Of a stretch of DNA of 49,596 nt, positions 35,476 through 42,757 are shown piece by piece. Positions within the stretch are counted from its first letter, which is position 1. The number at the start of each line of letters is the position of its first letter. The notes below the pieces were generated by a model. It saw only the letters and a list, made by a program, of their open reading frames with translations, did not search any database and was not told where the DNA came from. Position numbers and translations under genes: made by a program. Origin of the DNA: SFWF01 sp045591645 (GTDB lineage Bacteria; Bacillota; Clostridia; Oscillospirales; Acutalibacteraceae); the NCBI GenBank assembly GCA_045591645.1, contig JAZNTG010000019.1:1-49596 (forward strand), given 5' to 3'.

Positions 35476-36369
35476 TTATTGTACCTCTTTTGAAAGTTCT
35501 ATAAGCTTTGCAAATCTGTGATTAAGTCCCGAGCGGGTAAGTCGATTGCCCGAAATACGGCACAGTTCTGAAAGAGATGCTGACTCATTTGCAAGCCTCA
35601 ACCCCGCCGCCTCTATAAGCTCGTCCGACAGAAGCTCAAGTCTACCCGCAGCCTGTAGCTTTTTAATAGCCTGTGTCTGCAAAAAAGCCGCGTCCGCGCT
35701 TTTCAGTATATTTCTGGTCTCACAGTTATTTTTTCGATTAATTTTATTTTTCATACTCTTATAAATCTTTACATTTATAAGACTCAGAGTTTCATTAGGC
35801 GCACCCATAAGGGTCAGCAGATCCTCAAGCATAGTGCTGTCTTTTATGTAAACGATGCTTTTACCTGCTCTCATCGTTATTTTTGCGATTATTCCCCGCG
35901 ACAAAAGAAGCTCGGCAAAGTCTTCGGCGATATCTCTTTCTTTAAAGGAAAAATCTATTCTGTATTCACGCTGAGGGTCACTCATCGTGCCTCCTGCTAA
36001 AAATGCGCCTCGCATAAAGGCACCTACACTGCCCTCTGTCTTCAAAATCCCGCTTTTAAAGGTAACGGGCTCGTCCTGTCTGTACCCCAACCGATACATT
36101 ATCTTTTTGCGGTCGGCTTCCGACTCTACCGATGCCGAAAAGATTCTGCGGCTTGTCCCACCCTCGCGGATATCGGTAATAACGTCGAAAGATCGTCTTA
36201 TAAGGCTGCAAAAGTATTCCGCCGCGGCGCGCGAGCCTGTCTGAAACAGTATTTTATCAAATGAAAAAGACCGACTAAGCATCAGCATTCCGTAGCACTC
36301 GGCTTCGGTGTGTCTGTCCGACGGTCTTTTATTGCATAGCTCTTTTTTTACATCGGATGTAAATGACAC
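35476..36369 (-). CDS. whiA: DNA-binding protein WhiA
   Basis: 297 residues. The N-terminal half is a LAGLIDADG-endonuclease-like fold (GAFMRGAFLAGGTMSDPQRE) without evident nuclease residues. The C-terminal HTH is visible in SASLSELCRISGNRLTRSGL. WhiA controls division and sporulation genes in actinobacteria and affects chromosome segregation in Bacillus. murB lies 14 bases upstream. rapZ and yvcK, often found between them, are absent here. Confidence 0.95.
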   Translation of the reverse strand: MSFTSDVKKELCNKRPSDRHTEAECYGMLMLSRSFSFDKILFQTGSRAAAEYFCSLIRRSFDVITDIREGGTSRRIFSASVESEADRKKIMYRLGYRQDEPVTFKSGILKTEGSVGAFMRGAFLAGGTMSDPQREYRIDFSFKERDIAEDFAELLLSRGIIAKITMRAGKSIVYIKDSTMLEDLLTLMGAPNETLSLINVKIYKSMKNKINRKNNCETRNILKSADAAFLQTQAIKKLQAAGRLELLSDELIEAAGLRLANESASLSELCRISGNRLTRSGLNHRFAKLIELSKEVQ

Positions 36370-36383
36370 GGTTTCACTCCCTA

Positions 36384-37274
36384 TTATTTTCCGATATGGA
36401 TAACCTCGGTTTCGAGCTTTATGCCTTTTTGCTCATAAACCGTCTTTTTAATACCTTCGATAAGCCTAAGCACATCCTTACAGGTTGCTTTGTTTTTATT
36501 GATAACAAAGCCCGCGTGTTTTCGGCTTACCTCAGCGTCACCGACCGAGTAGCCTTTAAGTCCACACTCGTCAATAAGCGCGGCGGCAAAGTATCCTTCG
36601 GGCCTTTTAAAGGTGCTGCCCGCGCTCGGGAAATCAAGCGGCTGAGAAGTCTTTCGCTTTTGCATTAAAGTATCCATTCTTTCGGATATTTGGTCTTTAT
36701 CTCCTTTTGAAAGTGCGAACATAACACCTGTAATTATCTCGTCTGTATCCGTATATACACTGTGTCTGTACGAAAGCGCAAGCTCGGCGTTATCTCTTTT
36801 AATAACGGTATTATCTTTAAGGCTTTCAGCAAACTCTACCACCTGCGACATTTCGCCGCCGTAGGCTCCCGCATTCATATAGAGCGCACCTCCGACGCTG
36901 CCCGGTATACCGTAAGCAAACTCAAGACCCGAAAGTCGGTTATTTTTAGCAAATACGCATACCGCCGTCAGCGAAGCTCCTGCCGCGGCATAAATATGTG
37001 TTTCATCAACAAGCTTTATATCCTTCATCTGAAGGGTGGATATAACTATCCCGTCTATTCCGTAATCCGACACAAGCAGATTGCTTCCGTTGCCTACAAC
37101 GGTTGTATTAATGTCGTTTTCTTGTGCCGTATTTATAACAGCCGCAAGCTGTTCTGTGTTTTCAGGCTCGACAAAATATTCCGCCGCACCGCCTATTCTA
37201 AAGGAGGTATGCGCACACATAACTTCATTCTTTTTATATGAAACTTTAAGTTGGTCAAGTATTCTGTCGATCAT
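36384..37274 (-). CDS. murB: UDP-N-acetylenolpyruvoylglucosamine reductase MurB
   Basis: 296 residues, type IIa length. FAD-binding motifs are HTSFRIGGAAEYF, VVGNGSNLLVSD and GLEFAYGIPGSVGGALYMNAGAYGGE. Toward the end RKTSQPLDFPSAGSTFKRP contains the catalytic Ser, with the EVSRKHAGFVIN segment after it. It reduces UDP-GlcNAc-enolpyruvate to UDP-MurNAc. The ATG at 37274 has GGGAG upstream and avoids overlap with the ROK gene. Confidence 0.96.
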   Translation of the reverse strand: MIDRILDQLKVSYKKNEVMCAHTSFRIGGAAEYFVEPENTEQLAAVINTAQENDINTTVVGNGSNLLVSDYGIDGIVISTLQMKDIKLVDETHIYAAAGASLTAVCVFAKNNRLSGLEFAYGIPGSVGGALYMNAGAYGGEMSQVVEFAESLKDNTVIKRDNAELALSYRHSVYTDTDEIITGVMFALSKGDKDQISERMDTLMQKRKTSQPLDFPSAGSTFKRPEGYFAAALIDECGLKGYSVGDAEVSRKHAGFVINKNKATCKDVLRLIEGIKKTVYEQKGIKLETEVIHIGK

Positions 37275-37285
37275 ATTTTCTCCCA

Positions 37286-38233
37286 TCAATGTAGTTTATC
37301 AAGAAATGCGGCACCGATGATTCCTGCATCATTTCCAAGCTCTGCTGTAACGACGATATCTCTCTCATCGCCTCCGTAAAGCTCTTTTTTAACAAGCGCA
37401 TTTACGGGACGGGTAAGATTTTCCTTTTCATTTGATATTCCGCCGCCTATACAGATGAGCTCAGGCTGAAAAATATTTATCATATCGGTAATTCCGACCG
37501 CGATATATTTAAAATAATTATTTACGACCTTTGTGGCAGAGCTATCGCCGCGACGCCAAGCCTCAAAAGCTGTAAGACCGTTAACATTATCAATATTTCC
37601 GCCGCAAACCTTCCACATAAGGGAATTAAGGTCTTCCTTCATAGCCTTTTTGGTTTGGCGGATAAGCGCAGTTGCCGAAGCATATGCTTCCCAGCATCCG
37701 CGTCTGCCACAAGAACAGGGCTCGCCATCCATAGCAATAACCGTATGACCAAGCTCACCGCCCGAAAAGTTGCTTCCCGAATATACCTTGCCGTCAATTA
37801 TAATACCGCCGCCGACACCTGTGCCAAGGGTAACCGCGATAAAGTTTTTGGTATTTTTCCCTGCGCCTGCTAAAAACTCGCCGTAGGCGGCAGCGTTAGC
37901 ATCATTTTCGATATAAAAATCAACGCCTACGCGCTCTTTCAGCATACTGCAAAGCGGAACATCGCGAAACTGCAAATTATTTGCATACTTTACCATTCCT
38001 TTGATAGGGTCGACCGAGCCTGGGGTTCCGATACCCATAGCGGTTATATCCTCTACCCCTACACCTGCGTTTTTAATTGCCGCAAAAGCGGCAGCAGCCA
38101 TATCGTCTGCGATCACCTCTGCGGGACGGGGCGCGTTGGTCTTCAGCTTGCCCTTACCGATTATCTTATAATTTTCATCTACAACGCCTGCAACTATATT
38201 TGTTCCACCTAAATCTATTCCTAAACGGTACAT
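37286..38233 (-). CDS. ROK-family glucokinase
   Basis: 315 residues. The phosphate-1 motif LGIDLGGTNIVAGVVD starts the protein. IENDANAAAYGEFLAGAG and GTGVGGGIIIDGKVYSG follow. The zinc-binding CXCGXXGCWE motif is CSCGRRGCWE, typical of ROK sugar kinases. It phosphorylates glucose or a related hexose. It follows hprK, a regulator of carbon catabolism, and precedes pfkA's region, which fits a glycolytic role. Confidence 0.9.
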   Translation of the reverse strand: MYRLGIDLGGTNIVAGVVDENYKIIGKGKLKTNAPRPAEVIADDMAAAAFAAIKNAGVGVEDITAMGIGTPGSVDPIKGMVKYANNLQFRDVPLCSMLKERVGVDFYIENDANAAAYGEFLAGAGKNTKNFIAVTLGTGVGGGIIIDGKVYSGSNFSGGELGHTVIAMDGEPCSCGRRGCWEAYASATALIRQTKKAMKEDLNSLMWKVCGGNIDNVNGLTAFEAWRRGDSSATKVVNNYFKYIAVGITDMINIFQPELICIGGGISNEKENLTRPVNALVKKELYGGDERDIVVTAELGNDAGIIGAAFLDKLH

Positions 38234-38254
38234 AATTATAACTCCGAATTTTTC

Positions 38255-39214
38255 CTAAAACGCTTCTATTTCTGTATCCTTCACTTCGGGAGCTTCAGCA
38301 CCCATACCGAGTCTGCCGAGCAGATCAGCCGCGGCATTGTAGCCAAGCTTCTTCTGACGGTTGTTCATTGCAGCGACCTCAATGATGACCGCAAGATTTC
38401 GACCGGGTTTTACAGGAATAGTAACTGAAGGTATGGACATTCCGAGAATCTCGGTAGTCTGCTCCTCAAGACCCATTCGGTCATAGACCTTTTCGGAATC
38501 CCAGGGTTCGATATTGATAATAAAATCTATCTTTTCGGTCAGCTTAACAGCACCCACACCGAAAATTCTTGATACATTAACTATTCCGATGCCGCGAAGC
38601 TCAATAAAATGCCTTATGTTATTGGGTGCGGCCCCCACAAGAGATTTACTGGATACTCTGCGTATCTCGACCGCATCATCTGCAATAAGACGGTGACCTC
38701 TTTTTACAAGCTCTATCGCCGTCTCGGATTTACCGACACCGCTCTCGCCGAGCAGAAGTATTCCCTCACCGTAAACCTCTACGAGAACACCGTGACGTGT
38801 TATACGGGGTGCAAGGGACAGATTAAGAAAAGCAATAAGCTGAGCCATAAAAGAGGATGTAGCCTCTTCTGTGCGAAGCAGCGGAACACCGTACCTCTCG
38901 GCCGCCTCATAAAAGCCCTCCAAGGTCATATTTCTCGAAATAATGACCGCCGCGGGCTTTTTAGAGAAAAATTCTTCAACAAGCTCAAAATACTTTTCGG
39001 TTTTAAAGTGCTTTATAAAGCTCTCCTCGCTTCGTCCGATTATCTGTATACGCGTATTGTCAAAATACTCATAATACCCTCCGAGCTGAAGTCCGGGACG
39101 GTTTATATCATTATTACTTATTCTTATCTCCTCGGGCTCTGCGGGAAGATAGATGGTTTCGAGTGAAAATTCCTTTATTATTTTTGATAATTCAACCGTA
39201 TATTCTGCTGCCAC
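38255..39214 (-). CDS. hprK: HPr kinase/phosphorylase
   Basis: 319 residues, usual length. The P-loop GESGVGKSE is at residues 156-164. The family motif IEIRGIGIVNVSRIFG appears as IELRGIGIVNVSRIFGVG. It phosphorylates Ser46 of HPr and so controls carbon catabolite repression in Gram-positive bacteria. The start is GTG at 39214 with AGGCGG upstream. First gene of the hprK-dnaE run. No HPr or CcpA gene is in the window. Confidence 0.95.
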   Translation of the reverse strand: MAAEYTVELSKIIKEFSLETIYLPAEPEEIRISNNDINRPGLQLGGYYEYFDNTRIQIIGRSEESFIKHFKTEKYFELVEEFFSKKPAAVIISRNMTLEGFYEAAERYGVPLLRTEEATSSFMAQLIAFLNLSLAPRITRHGVLVEVYGEGILLLGESGVGKSETAIELVKRGHRLIADDAVEIRRVSSKSLVGAAPNNIRHFIELRGIGIVNVSRIFGVGAVKLTEKIDFIINIEPWDSEKVYDRMGLEEQTTEILGMSIPSVTIPVKPGRNLAVIIEVAAMNNRQKKLGYNAAADLLGRLGMGAEAPEVKDTEIEAF

Positions 39215-39254
39215 AAAAATGCACCGCCTTTTAAACGATATTTACTTATTTTAT

Positions 39255-39282
39255 ATTATATATTATATCCGCTCAAATTCAA
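39255..39282 (-). promoter_or_regulatory. Promoter of the hprK operon
   Basis: Minus-strand TTGAAT (39282-39277), 16-base spacer, TATAAT (39260-39255). The area holds several overlapping TATAAT matches, so the -10 box is approximate. Confidence 0.55.
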
Positions 39283-39300
39283 AGATTTTTTTGATTTTTC

Positions 39301-39329
39301 TTGATAAAATTTGTAAAGAGCTTTATAAT
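39301..39329 (+). promoter_or_regulatory. Promoter of ychF
   Basis: TTGATA (39301-39306), 17-base spacer, TATAAT (39324-39329), 36 bases before the ATG. Confidence 0.78.
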
Positions 39330-39365
39330 AAACTAGAATATTTTTTCTTTAAGGTGGAATTACAT

Positions 39366-40463
39366 ATGAAGCTGGGTATCGTAGGACTTCCAAACGTAGG
39401 AAAGTCTACCCTTTTTAACGCTATAACAAACGCAGGCGCGCAAAGCGCTAACTATCCCTTTTGTACCATTGAACCCAATGTGGGTATGGTAGCTGTACCT
39501 GACGAAAGGCTTATCGCTCTTCGCGATATGTACAACCCTGTGAAGTTCACACCCGCTGTTATCGAATTTGTTGACATTGCGGGCCTTGTAAAGGGTGCTT
39601 CCAAGGGTGAGGGACTTGGAAACAAATTTCTTTCTCATATACGCGAGGTGGACGCTATCGTTCATGTCGTCCGCTGTTTTGAGTCGACCGATATCATTCA
39701 CGTTGAGGGCTCTGTAGACCCCGCGCGCGATATTGAAACCATAAACCTTGAGCTTATATTCTCGGATATGGAAATGGTACAGCGCAGACTTGATAAGTCA
39801 GCCAAGGCATTAAAGGGAGATAAATCGCTTCAGGGCGAGGTTGATTTTCTCAAAAGACTGCTTGACTCACTGGAGCAGGGTATTCCCGCCAGAGCAGTTA
39901 CACCCAGTGACGATGTTGAAAAAGAAGTTCTCAACACTACCGCTCTGCTTTCTTTGAAGCCTGTAATTTACGCCTGCAATATGAGTGAGGATGATTTTGT
40001 AAACGGAATAGACTCCAACTCAAACTACAATAAGGTAAAAGAGATCGCCGCCGCTGAGGGTGCTGAAACTCTGCCTATCTGTGCGTCAATGGAGGCTGAG
40101 ATATCAAGCCTTGACGAAGAGGAAAAGATAATGTTCCTCTCCGACTTAGGACTTGAGCAGTCGGGTCTTGACCGCCTTATAAAAACCTGTTATTCACTGC
40201 TCGGTCTTATCTCTTACCTTACCGCAGGTCAGCCTGAGGTCAGAGCGTGGACTATAACACGCGGCACAAAGGCTCCGCAGGCGGCAGGTAAAATACATTC
40301 CGATTTTGAACGTGGATTCATACGCGCAGAGGTCGTCTCTTTTTCCGACCTTATGGAATGCGGCAGTATGGTCGCCGCAAAAGAAAAAGGACTTGTCCGC
40401 AGCGAAGGCAAGGAATATATTATGCAGGACGGGGACATAGTATTATTTAGATTTAACGTTTAA
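39366..40463 (+). CDS. ychF: Obg-like ATPase YchF
   Basis: 365 residues, the standard length. G1 is GIVGLPNVGKST at the very start, G3 DIAGLVKGASKGEG follows, and a coiled-coil insertion is at about 115-190. The C-terminal TGS domain is GQPEVRAWTITRGTKAPQAA to the end. YchF binds ATP and ribosomes and affects stress responses. The ATG at 39366 has AAGGTGG upstream; the longer frame back to 39153 would overlap hprK. Confidence 0.96.
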   Translation: MKLGIVGLPNVGKSTLFNAITNAGAQSANYPFCTIEPNVGMVAVPDERLIALRDMYNPVKFTPAVIEFVDIAGLVKGASKGEGLGNKFLSHIREVDAIVHVVRCFESTDIIHVEGSVDPARDIETINLELIFSDMEMVQRRLDKSAKALKGDKSLQGEVDFLKRLLDSLEQGIPARAVTPSDDVEKEVLNTTALLSLKPVIYACNMSEDDFVNGIDSNSNYNKVKEIAAAEGAETLPICASMEAEISSLDEEEKIMFLSDLGLEQSGLDRLIKTCYSLLGLISYLTAGQPEVRAWTITRGTKAPQAAGKIHSDFERGFIRAEVVSFSDLMECGSMVAAKEKGLVRSEGKEYIMQDGDIVLFRFNV

Positions 40464-40737
40464 GTTGGCGAGACTCGAACCTGTTACGGTTTCGCTTGTC
40501 GCCTTTTCCCGCCTTGCTTGCGTTCGTTTTTGTAATGCGACAGCATTACTGCAAATTCCACACTTCGCCTTTCAGAAAAAGGCGACTGAGAGAAACTCTT
40601 CGACCTGACAAATAAGGAATTTTTTGTTCCGACGAAGTCGAAGAACGCAGTAATACCGGCGTATTGCAAGTGATGAGACAAGTTCGGGCGAAAAATTAAT
40701 ATTAGTCAGGCGTGACACGTTCGAGTCTCGCCAACTT
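40462..40737. repeat. 276-bp element with 19-bp perfect inverted ends resembling a tRNA 3' half
   Basis: AAGTTGGCGAGACTCGAAC (40462-40480) is the exact reverse complement of 40719-40737. The right end reads GTTCGAGTCTCGCCAAC, which fits a tRNA T-loop (GTTCRANYC) and acceptor strand. About 240 bases lie between, holding only a short frame (minus strand, 65 codons) without recognisable domains. The element abuts the ychF stop and the ribosome binding site of the next gene. It looks like a small non-autonomous repeat; no transposase is present. Confidence 0.7.
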
Positions 40738-40750
40738 AGGAGTGTACCTT

Positions 40751-41437
40751 TTGCCATACTTTTATTTTGATGTTTACTATATTTATCTTATACTACCTGC
40801 GCTGATAATTTCAGTAATAGCGCAAATAAAGGTAAAGTCGACCTTTTCAAAATTTTCAAAGGTTCAGTCAACGCTGACAGGCGCCGACGCGGCTGAGCAG
40901 GTGCTTCATGCCCACGGTGTATACAATGTCCGTATAGAGCGTGTTGCAGGTAATCTTACCGATCACTTTGACCCAAGGACAAACGTTATACGACTTTCTG
41001 AATCGGTTTATGATTCTGCCTCGGTTGCCGCTGTGGGTGTTGCGGCTCACGAAGCGGGTCACGCGGTACAGTATGCCCAGAGCTATTCACCGATAATTCT
41101 TCGCAATAAGATAGTCCCTGTGGTGAATTTCGGAAGCTATATATCCTGGATAGTGCTGATACTCGGCGTTTTTCTGAGTATGCAGTATCTTTTATGGCTG
41201 GGAATAGGACTTTTCGCGCTTTCAACAGTTTTCCATCTGGTTACTCTGCCTGTCGAGTTTAACGCATCAAGAAGGGCAATAGAAACCATAGACTCAAGGG
41301 CTCTGCTAAGCGATGAGCAGACAAAAGGCGCAAAAAAGGTTCTTTCAGCCGCCGCTATGACCTATGTTGCGGCATTGCTTATGTCACTCGCACAGTTGCT
41401 CAGGATAGTTTTGCTTTTCGGCAATAGAAGACGGTAA
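40751..41437 (+). CDS. YugP-type zinc metallopeptidase (Zn_peptidase_2 family)
   Basis: About 228 residues. An N-terminal membrane segment is followed by KVKSTFSKFSKV and LTGADAAEQVL. The zinc motif GVAAHEAGHAVQY (HExxH type) lies near residue 112. Further hydrophobic segments follow (WIVLILGVFLSMQYLLWLGIG and the C-terminus). It matches the YugP membrane metallopeptidase family, whose substrate is unknown. The TTG at 40751 has AGGAG eight bases upstream. The longer frame would start in the 276-bp element. The element may have replaced its original upstream region. Confidence 0.85.
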   Translation: MPYFYFDVYYIYLILPALIISVIAQIKVKSTFSKFSKVQSTLTGADAAEQVLHAHGVYNVRIERVAGNLTDHFDPRTNVIRLSESVYDSASVAAVGVAAHEAGHAVQYAQSYSPIILRNKIVPVVNFGSYISWIVLILGVFLSMQYLLWLGIGLFALSTVFHLVTLPVEFNASRRAIETIDSRALLSDEQTKGAKKVLSAAAMTYVAALLMSLAQLLRIVLLFGNRRR

Positions 41438-41478
41438 TATTTAAAACAAAATACGGCACACTAATCTCGGGTGATTTT

Positions 41479-41871
41479 ATGTGTAGTTTTATCACATTCG
41501 GATTAGGTGCCTTTTCTTATGCCCTGATTGAAATACTTTGGCGCGGTCATACTCATTGGAGTATGATGATAGCGGGCGGGCTGTGCTTCTTGTCCTTTTC
41601 GGCAATATCCGAAAAATTCAAATCAAAACGGCTTATCTACAAATGTGCTGTTGGCAGCCTTGCCGTGACCTCGATAGAGTTTATTTTCGGAATTATATTT
41701 AATATTATGCTCAAAAAACAGGTCTGGGATTACAGCGACAAGCCCTTTAATCTGCTCGGTCAGGTATGTCTGTTATTCTCTGTTCTTTGGGGACTGCTCG
41801 GCATAATAGCGATACCGCTCGCAGGTAAAGTCAGTAATACTCTTAAAGCTAAAAACCTCCGCATCGGCTGA
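41479..41871 (+). CDS. Small membrane protein of the CmpB-like (PF06541) family
   Basis: 130 residues with four hydrophobic segments. FSYALIEILWRGHTHWSMMIAGGLCF and the VTSIEFIFGIIFN.MLKKQVWDYSDKP region match the putative ABC-transporter type IV (CmpB) family. The function of that family is not settled. No ABC ATPase is nearby. Its last codons form the 5' arm of its terminator. Confidence 0.75.
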   Translation: MCSFITFGLGAFSYALIEILWRGHTHWSMMIAGGLCFLSFSAISEKFKSKRLIYKCAVGSLAVTSIEFIFGIIFNIMLKKQVWDYSDKPFNLLGQVCLLFSVLWGLLGIIAIPLAGKVSNTLKAKNLRIG

Positions 41872-41890
41872 TGCGGAGGTTTTTAGCTTT
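41845..41890 (+). terminator. Long perfect terminator overlapping the end of the CmpB-like gene
   Basis: The arms at 41845-41865 and 41870-41890 are perfectly complementary (21 pairs, core CCTCCGCATC/GATGCGGAGG) around GGCT, with TTTTT inside the 3' arm. The stop codon TGA (41869-41871) lies in the loop and 3' arm. Confidence 0.88.
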
Positions 41891-41924
41891 AATGCAGAAT
41901 GCATAATGCATAATTCAGAATTAA

Positions 41925-42047
41925 GGTGCCTGCGGCGCCATCTCATACGCGAAGCGTACTTCATATTGCGAAGCAATACTTCATATCCAAAGGATACTTC
42001 ATAGACCTCTGCGAGGTCTACTTCATTGGCGGCATAGCCGCAAACAT
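41925..42047. repeat. Array of six different short hairpins with ACTTCAT linkers
   Basis: In order: GGTGCC-tgc-GGCGCC, ACGC-gaa-GCGT, ATTGC-gaa-GCAAT, ATCC-aaa-GGAT, GACCTC-tgc-GAGGTC, GCGGC-ata-GCCGC. The stems differ in sequence, yet the spacers after units 2-5 are all ACTTCAT or TACTTCAT and the first is ATCTCAT. Loops are three bases. There is no open frame. Confidence 0.8.
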
Positions 42048-42075
42048 ATCAACCGTCCTTTTGTGTTCTATTACT

Positions 42076-42249
42076 CTAATCTTGTTTTTCCTGATGCTCT
42101 AAAGCATATTTACAACATTGCAAAACAAGTAAATTAAAGGATATTCCGTTTTCAGCGGCGGTCTTGTTCAACATTTCAAACAGCGGTTCAGTAAACCGCA
42201 CAGTACGGGATATATTCGCGGATTTAAATTCATTTTCAATCTTAAACAT
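42076..42249 (-). CDS. Small ribbon-helix-helix-like protein
   Basis: 57 residues. The segment ISRTVRFTEPLFEMLNKTAAENGISFNLLVLQCCKYAL looks like a beta strand followed by two helices of an Arc/CopG-type DNA-binding fold (R.VRF.E.L...L...A...G.S.N.L). The ATG at 42249 is preceded by AGGAG nine bases upstream. Divergent from the broken XRE gene, so the two may have formed a regulatory pair. Function unknown; family by pattern only. Confidence 0.6.
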   Translation of the reverse strand: MFKIENEFKSANISRTVRFTEPLFEMLNKTAAENGISFNLLVLQCCKYALEHQEKQD

Positions 42250-42311
42250 AATATCAACTCCTACACTAATATTATGCTTAAAACTCACTGTATTTATATA
42301 ACCGTTTATGG

Positions 42312-42340
42312 TTGCATTTATAAGTACAATATGTTATTAT
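42312..42340 (+). promoter_or_regulatory. Promoter of the XRE regulator
   Basis: TTGCAT (42312-42317), 17-base spacer, TATTAT (42335-42340), 31 bases before the ATG at 42372. Confidence 0.65.
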
Positions 42341-42371
42341 ACTGGTGAAATTTGTTAAAAGGTATGATTTT

Positions 42372-42713
42372 ATGGATTATTGAGATAACTTTGTAAAGAA
42401 TATAAAATATTTACGCAAACTAAACGGGTATACGCAAGAGCAGGTGGCTCAAAAAATGGGCATCACACGCGGTAATTATCAATATATTGAAGCCCAAAAA
42501 TACGAGCCGACCTTTATAAATACAATTTTCCAAATTTGCAATGTTTACAACGTCACACCAAATGATCTGTTACTCGGTGACATACAATTTAATGACGAAT
42601 TCACAAAGCTTGTAGAGCAAAATGAAAATTTTAAGCGTCTTACCGAAGAGCTTGCAGAGTTGAAAATTAAACTTAAATCGTTTGAAGAAAAGCTTAAAGA
42701 TTACGATGTTTAA
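42372..42713 (+). pseudogene. XRE-family helix-turn-helix regulator with stop at codon 4
   Basis: From the ATG at 42372 the frame reads M-D-Y-stop-D-N-F-V-K-N-I-K, then a clean HTH_3 domain (LRKLNGYTQEQVAQKMGITR, GNYQYIEAQKYEPT), NVYNVTPNDLLLGD, and a C-terminal coiled coil. The TGA is at 42381-42383; a Trp codon TGG would restore the gene. The first usable start after it is a GTG at 42444, which would lose helix 1. With a promoter and terminator intact, the change seems recent, or the TGA is read through, or it is a sequencing error. Confidence 0.7.
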
Positions 42714-42745
42714 AGACCTCCGAAGCAACAGCTTCGGAGGTCTTT
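42712..42745 (+). terminator. Terminator of the XRE gene
   Basis: AAAGACCTCCGAAGC and GCTTCGGAGGTCTTT pair around AACA, directly overlapping the stop, then T. It also lies just past the stop of the opposing DUF4832 gene. Confidence 0.88.
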
Positions 42746-42757
42746 TATATCATTAAA

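Noticed and set aside
40484..40681. 65-codon minus-strand frame inside the 276-bp element
   Set aside because: No ribosome binding site or recognisable domain; low-complexity basic tail. More likely a by-product of the repeat.
42381..42383. TGA read as tryptophan
   Set aside because: The other genes use TGG for Trp and several end in TGA, so the standard bacterial code applies.
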